From the NCBI GenBank assembly GCA_946480515.1, contig CAMLKX010000071.1:1-8938 (forward strand): a stretch of DNA of 8,938 nt, in the 5' to 3' direction. This DNA is from an uncultured Sphingomonadaceae bacterium (lineage in GTDB: Bacteria > Pseudomonadota > Alphaproteobacteria > Sphingomonadales > Sphingomonadaceae). The notes under the pieces are model-generated. The model saw nothing but the letters and a program-made list of their open reading frames with translations, had not been told where the DNA came from and did not search any database. Positions 1 through 6,806 of this stretch are shown here, in pieces (the stretch's first letter is position 1; each line of letters begins with the position of its first letter). The translations under genes and the position numbers were made by a program.

Positions 1-980
1 ACGGCGGCTCGGTCGGCGCCAGCTTTTTTGAGGTCACGACCGTGGTGGCCTTGCTGGCTTTCGCTAGCACCAGGGCCGATGCCTGCATCCTCGAAGTTGG
101 CTTGGGCGGACGCCTCGACGCGACCAATGTGATCGATCGGCCGGCCGTGTGTGGCATCGCCTCTCTCGGCCTTGATCATCAGCAATTCCTCGGGGCAGGC
201 TTGCCGGACATTGCCGCCGAAAAGGCCGGGATCGCAAAGGCGGGAGTAGCGCTCGTCACGCAATCCTACCCGCCTGCCGTGGCAGGGCGGATCGGCCAGG
301 TGGCTCGTGAAGTCAAAGCGCCATGGTTCCCGCGCGGTGGCCCATGGGATGCGCTCGCGGTGCGCGGTCGCCTGCGTTATCGCGACGAGCAGGGCGAACT
401 CGACCTGCCGCTGCCGCGGCTCCCGGGACGCCATCAGGCGATGAACGCCGCCCTTGCAGTCGCAATGCTGCGCCACGAGAGTCGTGTCCGCGTTGGCGAA
501 AGCGCCATCGCCGCATCGATGGGCTGGGCGAATTGGCCGGCGCGGCTTCAACGCCTAACCAGCGGACCATTGACTGACCTGCTGCCCCAGGGAAGCGAGC
601 TCTGGCTCGACGGCGGCCACAACTCGGCAGCGGCTCGCGAGGTGGCGCGCTTCGTCCGGCAAAAGCTTGCGCGGCGAGGTCCGATTCACATTCTGTTCGC
701 AAGCCTCAGCTCGAAAGACCCTGGCGGTATGCTCGCGCCCTTTCAGGGCCTCGGGGTAACGCTGCACACCCTGCCGATCGCGGGTCACGACAGTTACGAG
801 CCCGATGAACTGGCGAGCCTTGGCGTCGCCATGGGTTTCGATGCGACTGCGCACGGATCGATCGAGCAGGCTCTGCGAGCGGTTGCTCCCACAGCGGAAG
901 TAGCGCCGATCGTCCTGATCTTCGGCTCGCTATACCTGGCTGGACAAGTTCTGGCGGCGAACGGACAGCCGCCGGACTGA
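1..980 (+). CDS. folC: Folylpolyglutamate synthase / dihydrofolate synthase, 5'-truncated by the window edge
   Basis: FolC joins L-glutamate to dihydropteroate (giving dihydrofolate) and extends the glutamate tail of folates, in the cytoplasm. The reading frame is open from base 3, so the gene enters from outside the window; the GTG at 42 is an internal Val, not a start. About 325 residues are visible. They begin with the family segment FFEVTT, followed by EVGLGGRLDATNVI (encoded around 93-134), DHQQFLG and AEKAGIAKAG, which together are diagnostic of the FolC branch of Mur-type ligases. The later part, with a DGGHN motif (from about 609) and HDSYEPDEL, is the C-terminal ligase domain. The P-loop (GTNGKGS in the family) must lie upstream of base 1. 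The gene ends with TGA at 978-980, 2 nt from the convergent ampG stop. No terminator is visible between the two genes. Identity is secure. Confidence 0.95.
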   Translation, partial: GGSVGASFFEVTTVVALLAFASTRADACILEVGLGGRLDATNVIDRPAVCGIASLGLDHQQFLGAGLPDIAAEKAGIAKAGVALVTQSYPPAVAGRIGQVAREVKAPWFPRGGPWDALAVRGRLRYRDEQGELDLPLPRLPGRHQAMNAALAVAMLRHESRVRVGESAIAASMGWANWPARLQRLTSGPLTDLLPQGSELWLDGGHNSAAAREVARFVRQKLARRGPIHILFASLSSKDPGGMLAPFQGLGVTLHTLPIAGHDSYEPDELASLGVAMGFDATAHGSIEQALRAVAPTAEVAPIVLIFGSLYLAGQVLAANGQPPD

Positions 981-982
981 CC

Positions 983-2686
983 TTACGCGGTGTCGCCCTC
1001 GACTACGCGCGCAGCATCGGCGGCCAGCACTGGCCCATCGCTGCGGCGGCGCTGCTCCGCCCACGCGGTCCGGACCCACTCGAGCACGACGAACAGCACC
1101 GAGACGAGGCCGATCAAAGCGGTGAAGCGGAACACCGGGGCATAGCCGATCTCGTCGATCGCTTCGCCGATCGCTGCCCGGCCGAGCGATCCCACCAGGA
1201 ACGTCAGCGACGACAGCAGTGCGTATTGCACCGCGCTGAACTCGCGCGAAGTGATCGACGACAGGTATGCGACGAACGCCGCACCAGCGAGCCCGCCGGC
1301 GATGTTCTCGCCCGAAATGGCGATCAGCAACCGGACCATCCGCAGGTCCTGTCCGAAGGCATCGAGACCAAAGGCGCGAGCAAACGCATCGATCCCGAGG
1401 GCTCCGGACGCAAGGTCGGCATAAAGCAGATTGCTTGCGGCGGCGACGATTGCGCCGATCAACAACGTCGGCATGCGCCCGACCGTGGCGAACAGCAGGC
1501 CACCAACGGCAATGCCTGCCATAGTCATGAACACGCCGAAGATCTTCGAGGCAAACGCAACCTCGTCGCCGGTATATTTCAGCTCCTGAAGGTAGAAGGG
1601 GAAAGCGAATGAGCCCCAGATATTGTCCGTGATCCGGTAGCTCAGGATCAATCCGAGGACGATAACCACGCCCCAGCCGATGCGGCGAACCAATTCGCCA
1701 AGTGGAAGGATCAGTGCCGAGTAGGCATGGTCGACCGCCCGCGCGCTGCCAGTCGCCGACGGCAAATCGCTGTTGAGGACATGCTCGCGGCGGGTTTGCA
1801 TCCAGTTGAACACAGCGGCGACGATTCCCGGCAGCACAACCGTTGCCGCCACGATCAATGGGCCCATGGTCTTGGTGAAGTCGCCCACGACCGGGGGGTT
1901 CGGATCCCCGGGAGCAGCCGTGACGACCCGCACCATGAACTCTCCAACGGTCCAGATCGCCCACAACCAGCCGAGCGCGACGATGGCGAGGCCGATCGCC
2001 CGAGTCCTTGGCTCAACCGCACCCTTGCGCCGAAGCGCGCCCTCTTCACGCTCGATCAGATTCCGCGGCGTGTCGGGGGCGGCAAAGGTGGCGAGGATCG
2101 TCAGCGCCATCATCACACCCATCACCGCATAGACCGTCGGCCAGGGCATGCGCTCGGACAGGATCAGGGCGAAGGCGCCGCCGATCAGCGCGGCGATGCG
2201 GAATCCAAACTGGTAGATCGAAGAGAGGATTTCGACCGGCGCGCGCTCATCGGCGACGTCGATCCGCCACGCGTCGATGACCACGTCCTGGGTTGCGGAG
2301 GCAAAGGCGCCGATCACCGCGACCAACGCGAACCAGCCAAGCTGCAGCCGCGGATCCGACGCGGACATGGCGAAGAAGGTCGCCGTCAGCAGCACCTGGC
2401 ACAGCAAGAGCCAGCTGCGGCGGCGGCCAAGCCGCTCAAGCCCCGGCAACACGATCCGGTCCACCGCGGGAGACCACAGAAACTTGAACGCATAGGCCAG
2501 TCCGATCCACGACAGGATGCCGATCGTCGCAAGGTCGATCTCAGCCTCGCCGAGCCAAGCGTTGAGCGTGCCGATCAGCAGCGTGTAGGGGAGGCCCGCG
2601 GCAAAGCCGAAAGCCAGCATCACCGCAGTCTTGCGATTCGTGATCGCGGTCTTCAGCAGCCTCAAACCGGAAATTTTTTCGGCCAT
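983..2686 (-). CDS. ampG: AmpG-family muropeptide permease (MFS transporter)
   Basis: 567-residue membrane protein of the AmpG branch of the major facilitator superfamily. AmpG imports GlcNAc-anhydroMurNAc peptides from the periplasm for cell-wall recycling and, in species with inducible AmpC, feeds the beta-lactamase signal. Signature segments are GFAAGLPYTLL (27-37), FKFLWSPAVDR (68-77), GRRRSWLLL (87-95), SATQDVVIDAWR (130-141) and, in the C-terminal half, GENIAGGLAGAAFVAYLSS (459-477) with SAVQYALLSSL (484-494). Hydrophobic segments run throughout. A central stretch (about 205-335) separates the two MFS halves and holds two further hydrophobic segments (about 231-256 and 273-295). At 567 residues it is longer than E. 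coli AmpG (491). The ATG start is preceded by AAGGGG at a normal distance. The receiver gene lies 100 nt upstream on the same strand, so co-transcription is possible but unproven. Substrate is inferred from the family. Confidence 0.88.
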   Translation of the reverse strand: MAEKISGLRLLKTAITNRKTAVMLAFGFAAGLPYTLLIGTLNAWLGEAEIDLATIGILSWIGLAYAFKFLWSPAVDRIVLPGLERLGRRRSWLLLCQVLLTATFFAMSASDPRLQLGWFALVAVIGAFASATQDVVIDAWRIDVADERAPVEILSSIYQFGFRIAALIGGAFALILSERMPWPTVYAVMGVMMALTILATFAAPDTPRNLIEREEGALRRKGAVEPRTRAIGLAIVALGWLWAIWTVGEFMVRVVTAAPGDPNPPVVGDFTKTMGPLIVAATVVLPGIVAAVFNWMQTRREHVLNSDLPSATGSARAVDHAYSALILPLGELVRRIGWGVVIVLGLILSYRITDNIWGSFAFPFYLQELKYTGDEVAFASKIFGVFMTMAGIAVGGLLFATVGRMPTLLIGAIVAAASNLLYADLASGALGIDAFARAFGLDAFGQDLRMVRLLIAISGENIAGGLAGAAFVAYLSSITSREFSAVQYALLSSLTFLVGSLGRAAIGEAIDEIGYAPVFRFTALIGLVSVLFVVLEWVRTAWAEQRRRSDGPVLAADAARVVEGDTA

Positions 2687-2786
2687 TGCCCACCCCTTAC
2701 CTTTGACCTGATGCTAGCAGCCCAGGCGCTGGTGAACAGAGGGCGACACCACTTGGCCGTGCGAGGCGACGCGGCGACGATTCGAC

Positions 2787-3218
2787 TTATCGTGGAGCGG
2801 TCGAAAACAGCTCGAGCCCTTTGATCGCCTCGGGCTCCTCCCCGGAGAGGTAGCGATCAACGCTGTGCAGCGCTGCCCGCAGGGTCCGGCCGTTGTAGGG
2901 CTTGCGCAATACCCCAATCCCAAGGTCCGCCAGCTCTGCGTCTTCGCCGCCGGTGACGAACAAGACCGGTGTGCCGCGCGCCCGTGCTTCCCGCGCCAGG
3001 TCGATGCCGCTTTCCGGCCCCGCGAGGCTGATGTCGCACAGGATCAGGTCGACCTTTTGCCGTTCAAGCAGAGCGACTGCATCGGCATAGTTGTCGAGCG
3101 TCGCCGCGACCTCATAGCCGGCATCGCCGAGCATCACTTCATTCTCGAACGCGACCAGCGGCTCGTCCTCGACGATCATGATCCGCTTGACCTTACGTTT
3201 ACGCTTGCCGAACAGCAT
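2787..3218 (-). CDS. Single-domain response regulator (CheY-like receiver)
   Basis: 143-residue stand-alone receiver domain with no output domain. The acidic pocket is E17-D18, the predicted phospho-acceptor is D62 (in LILCDISLAG), the conserved Thr is T89 (in LFVTGG), and the Lys is K106 (in RKPY). All of the catalytic residues needed for aspartyl phosphorylation are present. I chose ATG 3218 because it gives MLFGK followed by a basic run and then IMIVEDEP, the usual start of a receiver. An upstream in-frame ATG at 3320 would add 34 residues lacking receiver similarity, lying antisense to rluB. The ribosome binding site is weak (GGATGGG region). Such proteins act by phosphotransfer or protein-protein contact rather than DNA binding; the partner kinase is not in the window. 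It precedes ampG by 100 nt on the same strand and is divergent from the rluB-like gene. Specific pathway unknown. Confidence 0.88.
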   Translation of the reverse strand: MLFGKRKRKVKRIMIVEDEPLVAFENEVMLGDAGYEVAATLDNYADAVALLERQKVDLILCDISLAGPESGIDLAREARARGTPVLFVTGGEDAELADLGIGVLRKPYNGRTLRAALHSVDRYLSGEEPEAIKGLELFSTAPR

Positions 3219-3227
3219 CGCCCATCC

Positions 3228-3233
3228 AAAGGA
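3228..3233 (+). promoter_or_regulatory. Ribosome binding site that sets the GTG start of the rluB-like gene
   Basis: AAAGGA lies 6 nt before GTG 3240. This fixes the translation start inside an otherwise open frame that continues upstream to 2865, antisense to the receiver gene. No ATG gives a plausible start near the S4 domain, so GTG is preferred. Confidence 0.7.
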
Positions 3234-3239
3234 ATTCTT

Positions 3240-4028
3240 GTGACCCGGCAACGAACAAAGCCCACTCCCGTGCCTCGGAATCAAGTCGGGAAGCGCCGCT
3301 CGGACGACGAAGGCGGGCAACGTGTTGCAAAATTGCTCGCCCGCGCCGGGGTGGCTTCACGGCGTGAGATCGAGCGGATGATCGCGGACCGGCGGATTGC
3401 CCGCAACGGCGAGGTGCTGACTACCCCGGCGACCGTGCTTCAGGACCTCAGCGGGATCACAGTCGATGGCAAGCCCGTGGGGGCGCCCGCTCCGTCGCGC
3501 CTGTTCCGCTTCTACAAGCCGCCAACCACTCTGACCGCTGAACGAGACCCGAAGGGCCGGCCGACCATCTACGACCGCCTGCCGAAAGGCCTTCCGCGGG
3601 TGGTTCCGGTCGGGCGTCTCGACTTCATGACCGAAGGCCTGCTGCTGCTCACCAATGATGGGGAGCTGAAGCGACAGCTGGAGCTTCCGCGCACCGGGGT
3701 CGTTCGAACCTACCGCGCGCGGGCGTTCGGCGACGTGACCCAGACCCAGCTTGAGCAACTCGCTGAAGGAGTCACGATCGAAGGCGTCCGCTACGGCTCG
3801 ATCAACGCCAATCTCGAGCGGCGGACCGGCCGCAATTGCTGGATCGAGATGCAGCTGACCGAAGGAAAAAACCGTGAGGTGCGGCGGGTTCTCGCGTATC
3901 TCGGGCTCCAAGTCTCCCGGCTGATCCGGACCAGCTATGGCCCATTCACCGTCGAGGGGCTGGACCTGGGGCAAGTTGCCGAGGTCGACCGCGAAGGCCT
4001 GTTCCGCTTCCGCCAAGCGCTGAAATGA
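3240..4028 (+). CDS. rluB: 23S rRNA pseudouridine synthase, RluB/RsuA family
   Basis: 262-residue enzyme converting specific uridines in rRNA to pseudouridine. An N-terminal S4 RNA-binding domain (about 27-80) begins QRVAKLLARAGVASRREIE and ends TVDGKPV. The catalytic domain follows, with the RsuA/RluB/E/F-class signature VPVGRLDFMTEGLLLLTNDG, in which D128 is the predicted catalytic aspartate. Further family blocks are FYKPP, TYRARAFG and EGKNREVRRVLAYLGLQVSRLIR. A basic, probably disordered N-terminus (1-26) precedes the S4 domain. The start is GTG with a good Shine-Dalgarno sequence. The coding region overlaps rsmD by 4 nt (ATGA), a translational-coupling arrangement that groups two rRNA modification genes. 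E. coli RluB modifies U2605 of 23S rRNA. The exact target here (RluB versus RluE, RluF or RsuA) cannot be fixed from sequence alone; RluB is the most likely name. Confidence 0.88.
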   Translation: MTRQRTKPTPVPRNQVGKRRSDDEGGQRVAKLLARAGVASRREIERMIADRRIARNGEVLTTPATVLQDLSGITVDGKPVGAPAPSRLFRFYKPPTTLTAERDPKGRPTIYDRLPKGLPRVVPVGRLDFMTEGLLLLTNDGELKRQLELPRTGVVRTYRARAFGDVTQTQLEQLAEGVTIEGVRYGSINANLERRTGRNCWIEMQLTEGKNREVRRVLAYLGLQVSRLIRTSYGPFTVEGLDLGQVAEVDREGLFRFRQALK

Positions 4029-4561
4029 GGATCATCGCCGGGCGGTGGCGCGGACGACCTCTGATCGCGCCGCCGGGCCAATCCACTCGCCCGACCGCGG
4101 ACCGTGTGCGCGAGACCTTGTTTTCGATGCTCGCCAGCCGCCTCGGCAGCTTCGAGGGCTTACGTGTCGCGGATCTCTATGCCGGCAGCGGAGCCTTGGG
4201 GCTGGAAGCCCTGTCGCGCGGAGCCGCTCACGCGACCTTCGTGGAGAATGACCCTGCGGCGGTGAAGACGATCCAGGCCAATCTTCAGAAACTGGACGCG
4301 TCGGCGCTGGCCATAATCCGCAACGCCTCGGCAGCGGCTCTGCCGACCAGCCAACCCTTCGATCTGATCTTCGCGGATCCGCCCTATGTTCCAGGGTCTG
4401 GCACGCTCGTCGTGAAGGCAATCGCGCAAGCCGATTGGCTCGCGCTGGGGGGATGGCTGGCAATCGAAACCGCTCGCGGTGACTTGGTCGAAAGTGGCCC
4501 GTACGAGATCGACGTAGAGCGCGACACCGCCCGAGCGCGGATCACGCTTTTGCGGTGTTAG
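4025..4561 (+). CDS. rsmD: 16S rRNA (guanine(966)-N2)-methyltransferase RsmD
   Basis: 178-residue SAM-dependent methyltransferase that in E. coli methylates G966 of 16S rRNA in the small subunit. The N-terminus MRIIAGRWRGRPL followed by TRPTADRVRETLFSML (21-36) is characteristic of RsmD. Motif I for SAM binding is DLYAGSGALGLE (50-61), the acidic residue of motif II is E74, and the catalytic motif is DPPY (118-121), typical for amino-group methylation of guanine. Length matches the family (about 180-200). The ATG start overlaps the rluB stop as ATGA, and no separate strong ribosome binding site is seen, so translation is probably coupled. The 3' end, stopping with TAG at 4559-4561, overlaps the convergent basic-protein gene by 20 nt. 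Confident identification. Confidence 0.94.
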   Translation: MRIIAGRWRGRPLIAPPGQSTRPTADRVRETLFSMLASRLGSFEGLRVADLYAGSGALGLEALSRGAAHATFVENDPAAVKTIQANLQKLDASALAIIRNASAAALPTSQPFDLIFADPPYVPGSGTLVVKAIAQADWLALGGWLAIETARGDLVESGPYEIDVERDTARARITLLRC

Positions 4562-4943
4562 CCTTCTTCGAACGGCCGGAGCCGCCGCTGTTCTTGGGCC
4601 CATATTCCGCGAGAAGCTTCGTTCCGATCGCCGACGCGGCAGCTTTCGCCGCCGCTTTCATCGCTTTCTTGGACGGTGCCTCCGCTCCAGCACGGCCCTT
4701 CCCAGCCTGATCGGCAATCGCAGCGACCGCCGCCATTGCCCCGACCGCCAGCAGATCGGCGACGATCGGATTGTCGATCAGCTCCCGGAGCTTGTCCATG
4801 CCCTTGCCGGCTGACTCTTTCAGCTTTGCGCGCCGGGGCTTGTCCGCGGACTTCTTGGCCGTTGACCGCTCAGACTTCGGTGCGGACTTCGCGCCCCCCG
4901 CCGTGCCGCGTTTCTTGCTGGTTCCAGTTGCTGTCTTGGCCAA
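4542..4943 (-). CDS. Hypothetical Lys/Ala-rich basic protein with a central hydrophobic helix
   Basis: 133 residues, function not recognised. Residues 1-55 are strongly basic and low in complexity (runs such as SKKRG, AKKSADKPRRAKLK). Residues 59-78 form an Ala-rich hydrophobic helix (from PIVADLLAVGAM). Residues 87-112 are Ala/Lys-rich, and the C-terminal tail (about 113-133) is Gly/Ser/Lys-rich. The composition recalls histone-H1-like or PhaF-like Lys/Ala-repeat proteins, but no domain is identifiable. The start is TTG 4943, chosen because a perfect AAGGAGG precedes it by 5 nt and the resulting N-terminus (MAKTATGTSKK) resembles that of the nearby SWIB protein; the next in-frame ATG would remove 48 residues. 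It is convergent with rsmD and overlaps its end by 20 nt. Nucleoid binding, polyester-granule binding or membrane association are all possible; none is shown. Confidence 0.75.
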   Translation of the reverse strand: MAKTATGTSKKRGTAGGAKSAPKSERSTAKKSADKPRRAKLKESAGKGMDKLRELIDNPIVADLLAVGAMAAVAAIADQAGKGRAGAEAPSKKAMKAAAKAAASAIGTKLLAEYGPKNSGGSGRSKKANTAKA

Positions 4944-4948
4944 GACTT

Positions 4949-4955
4949 CCTCCTT
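4949..4955 (-). promoter_or_regulatory. Strong ribosome binding site preceding a TTG start codon
   Basis: On the minus strand AAGGAGG lies 5 nt upstream of TTG 4941-4943. It matches the anti-Shine-Dalgarno sequence almost perfectly, and there is no ATG or GTG at the right distance. This is the main evidence for a TTG start for the basic protein. Confidence 0.75.
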
Positions 4956-5009
4956 TTCAGTGACGCGAAACCTTACGCCATCGTATCGATCCGGTCATCG
5001 CCCGAAAAG

Positions 5010-5492
5010 TCACAGATCGGCGGTCGCCCGAACGTCGACCGGGGCGCCGGCTTGCTGGCGCAGGGGAACTCTCAGTTCGTCGGCGGCATGTTCGGGCAGC
5101 CAGAACTGTCCCTCATCCAGTTCGAACCGCAGCAGGACGGCCGACCCGCCACTCTGGCCATCGGGAAACCAGCGCTCCACCTCGTCGCTCCAGAAACGGT
5201 CGCTCATGTGCTGATCCTGGGTGACGGAAAGGTCGCCGTGCACGCATGCGTAGAGCTTATGGTCGGCACCGACATAATGGAACAGCGCGCGCTGCCTGGC
5301 GCCGGACTCAGCAACGATGCGGCTGTCCCGGCGAGCAAAAAACCATAGCGGGCCCGACCGGTCCTCGAAGTGCGCCGTCATCGGCTGAGAATGGCTTTCC
5401 TTCGTTCCGACAAGCCCGAGCATGCCGGTGCGGATCTGCGAAAGCTCCTTCCAGAAACGGTCGACAAGTTCTTGTGACGGGGCGGTATTCAT
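5010..5492 (-). CDS. General stress protein 26-like, pyridoxamine 5'-phosphate oxidase-fold flavin-binding protein
   Basis: 160 residues of the split-barrel, flavin-binding superfamily related to pyridoxamine phosphate oxidase, in the group often annotated as general stress protein (COG3871-like). Visible family features are the N-terminal helix FWKELSQIRTGMLG, the first barrel strands with SQPMTAHFEDRSGPLWFFARRDS (split across 35-57), and the later block FWSDEVERWFPDG followed by AVLLRFELDEGQFW. Members bind FMN, FAD or F420; the cofactor and substrate cannot be told here, and a role in vitamin B6 synthesis is not implied. The ATG start has GGAG about 7 nt upstream. A candidate EcfG-type promoter (5529-5555) sits 37 nt before the start, consistent with general-stress control. 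The gene is separated from the SWIB gene by an intrinsic terminator, so it is probably transcribed on its own, perhaps with the downstream basic-protein gene (66 nt gap). Confidence 0.82.
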   Translation of the reverse strand: MNTAPSQELVDRFWKELSQIRTGMLGLVGTKESHSQPMTAHFEDRSGPLWFFARRDSRIVAESGARQRALFHYVGADHKLYACVHGDLSVTQDQHMSDRFWSDEVERWFPDGQSGGSAVLLRFELDEGQFWLPEHAADELRVPLRQQAGAPVDVRATADL

Positions 5493-5528
5493 CGATTGGC
5501 TCCGGCGGTTGCGATAGGGAATATCGTC

Positions 5529-5555
5529 AATACGCCTGGCTGCGGGGGCTGTTCC
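5529..5555 (-). promoter_or_regulatory. Candidate EcfG-type (general stress response) promoter
   Basis: On the minus strand GGAAC (5555-5551), a 16-nt spacer and CGTATT (5534-5529) resemble the alphaproteobacterial EcfG/sigma-T consensus GGAAC-N16/17-CGTT; the last T of CGTT is A here. It lies 36 nt upstream of the stress-protein ATG, leaving a short leader with a ribosome binding site. Spacing, orientation and the nature of the gene agree, but the match is by eye only. Confidence 0.5.
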
Positions 5556-5594
5556 GCCGGCCTGTCAGCAACCGAGCCTTTGCCTTGGCCCAAG

Positions 5595-5622
5595 AAAAAA
5601 GGAGCCGGAAACCCGGCTCCTT
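5595..5622 (-). terminator. Rho-independent terminator of the SWIB-domain gene
   Basis: Read on the minus strand, AAGGAGCCGG, loop GTTT and CCGGCTCCTT form a perfect 10-bp stem, running into TTTTTT, the first two bases of which lie in the stem. It begins 23 nt after the SWIB stop codon. On the plus strand the same hairpin is followed only by TTC, so it is directional. It insulates the SWIB gene from the downstream stress gene. Confidence 0.9.
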
Positions 5623-5645
5623 CAATCACTTAAACTGAGAGGATT

Positions 5646-5918
5646 CTACTTCAGGTGCGACGAGAGATGCTTGTTCATCTCGAACATCGTCACGCGGTCC
5701 TTTCCGAACACCTTCTTCAGCTTGTCGTCAGCAACGATCTCCCGCTTGTTCTGCGGGTTCTGAAGGTTGTTCTTCTTGATATGGTCCCACACTTTGGACA
5801 CGACCTGGCTACGCGGCAGGGCATCCTTGCCGACGATCGCGGCCAATTCGGCCGACGGAGTAACCGGACGGGCGAGCCCGCCACCTGCCTTGCGCGTACC
5901 AGTCGAAGCTTTAGCCAT
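5646..5918 (-). CDS. SWIB/MDM2-domain protein
   Basis: 90-residue protein that is almost entirely one SWIB/MDM2 fold (about 17-88). It starts ARPVTPSAELAAIVG, continues with SQVVSKVWDHIKKNNLQNPQ and ends VTMFEMNKHLSSHLK. The positions that define the family (PLSRSEVVKKLWDYIKxxxLQ-like, then a C-terminal MxxxLxxHL) are visible. The N-terminus (1-16) is basic and Gly-rich. In eukaryotes SWIB domains occur in chromatin remodelling and p53-regulating proteins. Stand-alone bacterial versions occur in alphaproteobacteria and in chlamydiae, where one is fused to topoisomerase; a nucleoid role is suspected but not established. The ATG start has a strong AGGAGGG 4 nt upstream. It follows ldcA by 44 nt on the same strand and ends at a clear terminator, so it may be the last gene of an ldcA-SWIB unit or have its own promoter (see 5944-5972). 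Confidence 0.92.
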   Translation of the reverse strand: MAKASTGTRKAGGGLARPVTPSAELAAIVGKDALPRSQVVSKVWDHIKKNNLQNPQNKREIVADDKLKKVFGKDRVTMFEMNKHLSSHLK

Positions 5919-5943
5919 TCAACCCTCCTGTTGCTCTCGCGTT

Positions 5944-5972
5944 TGTAGAGCGCAACTTCTCTCTATTTGCAA
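5944..5972 (-). promoter_or_regulatory. Weak candidate housekeeping promoter for the SWIB gene
   Basis: On the minus strand TTGCAA (5972-5967), a 17-nt spacer and TCTACA (5949-5944) sit 25 nt before the SWIB start, with the -35 overlapping the last codons of ldcA. The match to TTGACA/TATAAT is partial (4/6 and 3/6). Read-through from ldcA is an equally good explanation. Confidence 0.25.
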
Positions 5973-6775
5973 TGGTCTGCGAAGGGCACCACGCGATTTG
6001 CCGAGTCATGTCCGATTTCGGCTCGCCCAAGGTAGGGAATCCCGGCGCGCTCGCACCAGTCGCGGGCGATGTCGTCCTCATCCCGTCCGAACACTGGATC
6101 ATTCTCTGGAATGTCACTGCAGCGGCCGAGACGGAGCCCGGCGACTGCACGCACATTGCTGCTGCTGGTGAGGTGAAACATCTGACGATCGATGCGGTAG
6201 TGATGCTCGCTGACTTCCTCGACCAGTAGTTCGAGCCCGGCGAGGTTCGGTTCGATGGCGGTGCCCAGCAGCGTTGACAACACGGTGAGGTTGAACGCCG
6301 CTGCGGGGCCCCTCACCCCAGGCTCGATCGCGCCTTGGTCACGGTTGATCAGCCAGTCGAGCGCTCGGTTCACCGCCGCATCCCCACCCCCGCGGAGGAC
6401 ATCGCTCGCCATCGGCCCGTGGGTTACGCGCAGTCCCATGCGCATGAACGCGGCCAGCAGGAATCCGGCGTCGCTATAGCCCAGATATTCCTTGCCCCGT
6501 GCTTCCTCAGGCAGGCCGGTGATCGCTGCCTCCGCGATCCGGTTTGAACCATAGCCGCCGCGGGCAAACCACACCGCATCGATGGACGGATCACGCATCA
6601 CATCGCGCAGTGCAGCGAGTCGCTCACCGTCGCTGCCCGCGAAGTGGCCGTCATTCAGGAAGCATTGGGGATGGATCACAAGCTCGCAGTCGCCGCGCTG
6701 CTTCGCGATTGCTTCAACCGCTTCGGCCGCTTCCCGCTTGAACGTGCAGCTCGGCGCGACGATTGCGATTCTCAT
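5963..6775 (-). CDS. ldcA: LD-carboxypeptidase (peptidase S66 family, LdcA/MccF-like)
   Basis: 270-residue serine peptidase of family S66. LdcA removes the terminal D-Ala from murein tetrapeptides, yielding the tripeptide that Mpl reuses. The N-terminus MRIAIVAPSC is typical (IAVVAPSS-like). The region WFARGGYGSNRI (69-80) matches the conserved ARGGYG block. The predicted nucleophile is S101 in LGYSDAG, the catalytic Glu is probably E186 in LLVEEVSEHHYRIDR, and the His is H256 in IGHDSANRVVPF, so the Ser-Glu-His triad is complete. Related MccF enzymes of the same family cleave microcin C7; the neighbouring Mur ligase favours the recycling role. The start at 6775 is chosen because the frame continues open far upstream only as antisense of the divergent ligase. 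The ribosome binding site is weak (CGGAAAA region). At 270 residues it is slightly shorter than E. coli LdcA (about 300). Confidence 0.9.
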   Translation of the reverse strand: MRIAIVAPSCTFKREAAEAVEAIAKQRGDCELVIHPQCFLNDGHFAGSDGERLAALRDVMRDPSIDAVWFARGGYGSNRIAEAAITGLPEEARGKEYLGYSDAGFLLAAFMRMGLRVTHGPMASDVLRGGGDAAVNRALDWLINRDQGAIEPGVRGPAAAFNLTVLSTLLGTAIEPNLAGLELLVEEVSEHHYRIDRQMFHLTSSSNVRAVAGLRLGRCSDIPENDPVFGRDEDDIARDWCERAGIPYLGRAEIGHDSANRVVPFADHCK

Positions 6776-6806
6776 AAGAGTTTTCCGGTGCCCCTCTTTG
6801 CATGCG

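Noticed and set aside
953..973. GGCGGC...GCCGCC inverted repeat near the end of folC as a terminator
   Set aside because: The stem is only 6 bp, the loop is 9 nt, and no T-run follows on either strand.
1727..2824. Plus-strand open frame of 365 codons opposite ampG
   Set aside because: It is rich in Arg, Asp, His and Gln with no recognisable domain, the usual shadow of a GC-rich membrane-protein gene whose own family match is strong.
2865..3239. Plus-strand open frame upstream of rluB in the same frame
   Set aside because: It is antisense to the receiver gene, and a good ribosome binding site sits before GTG 3240.
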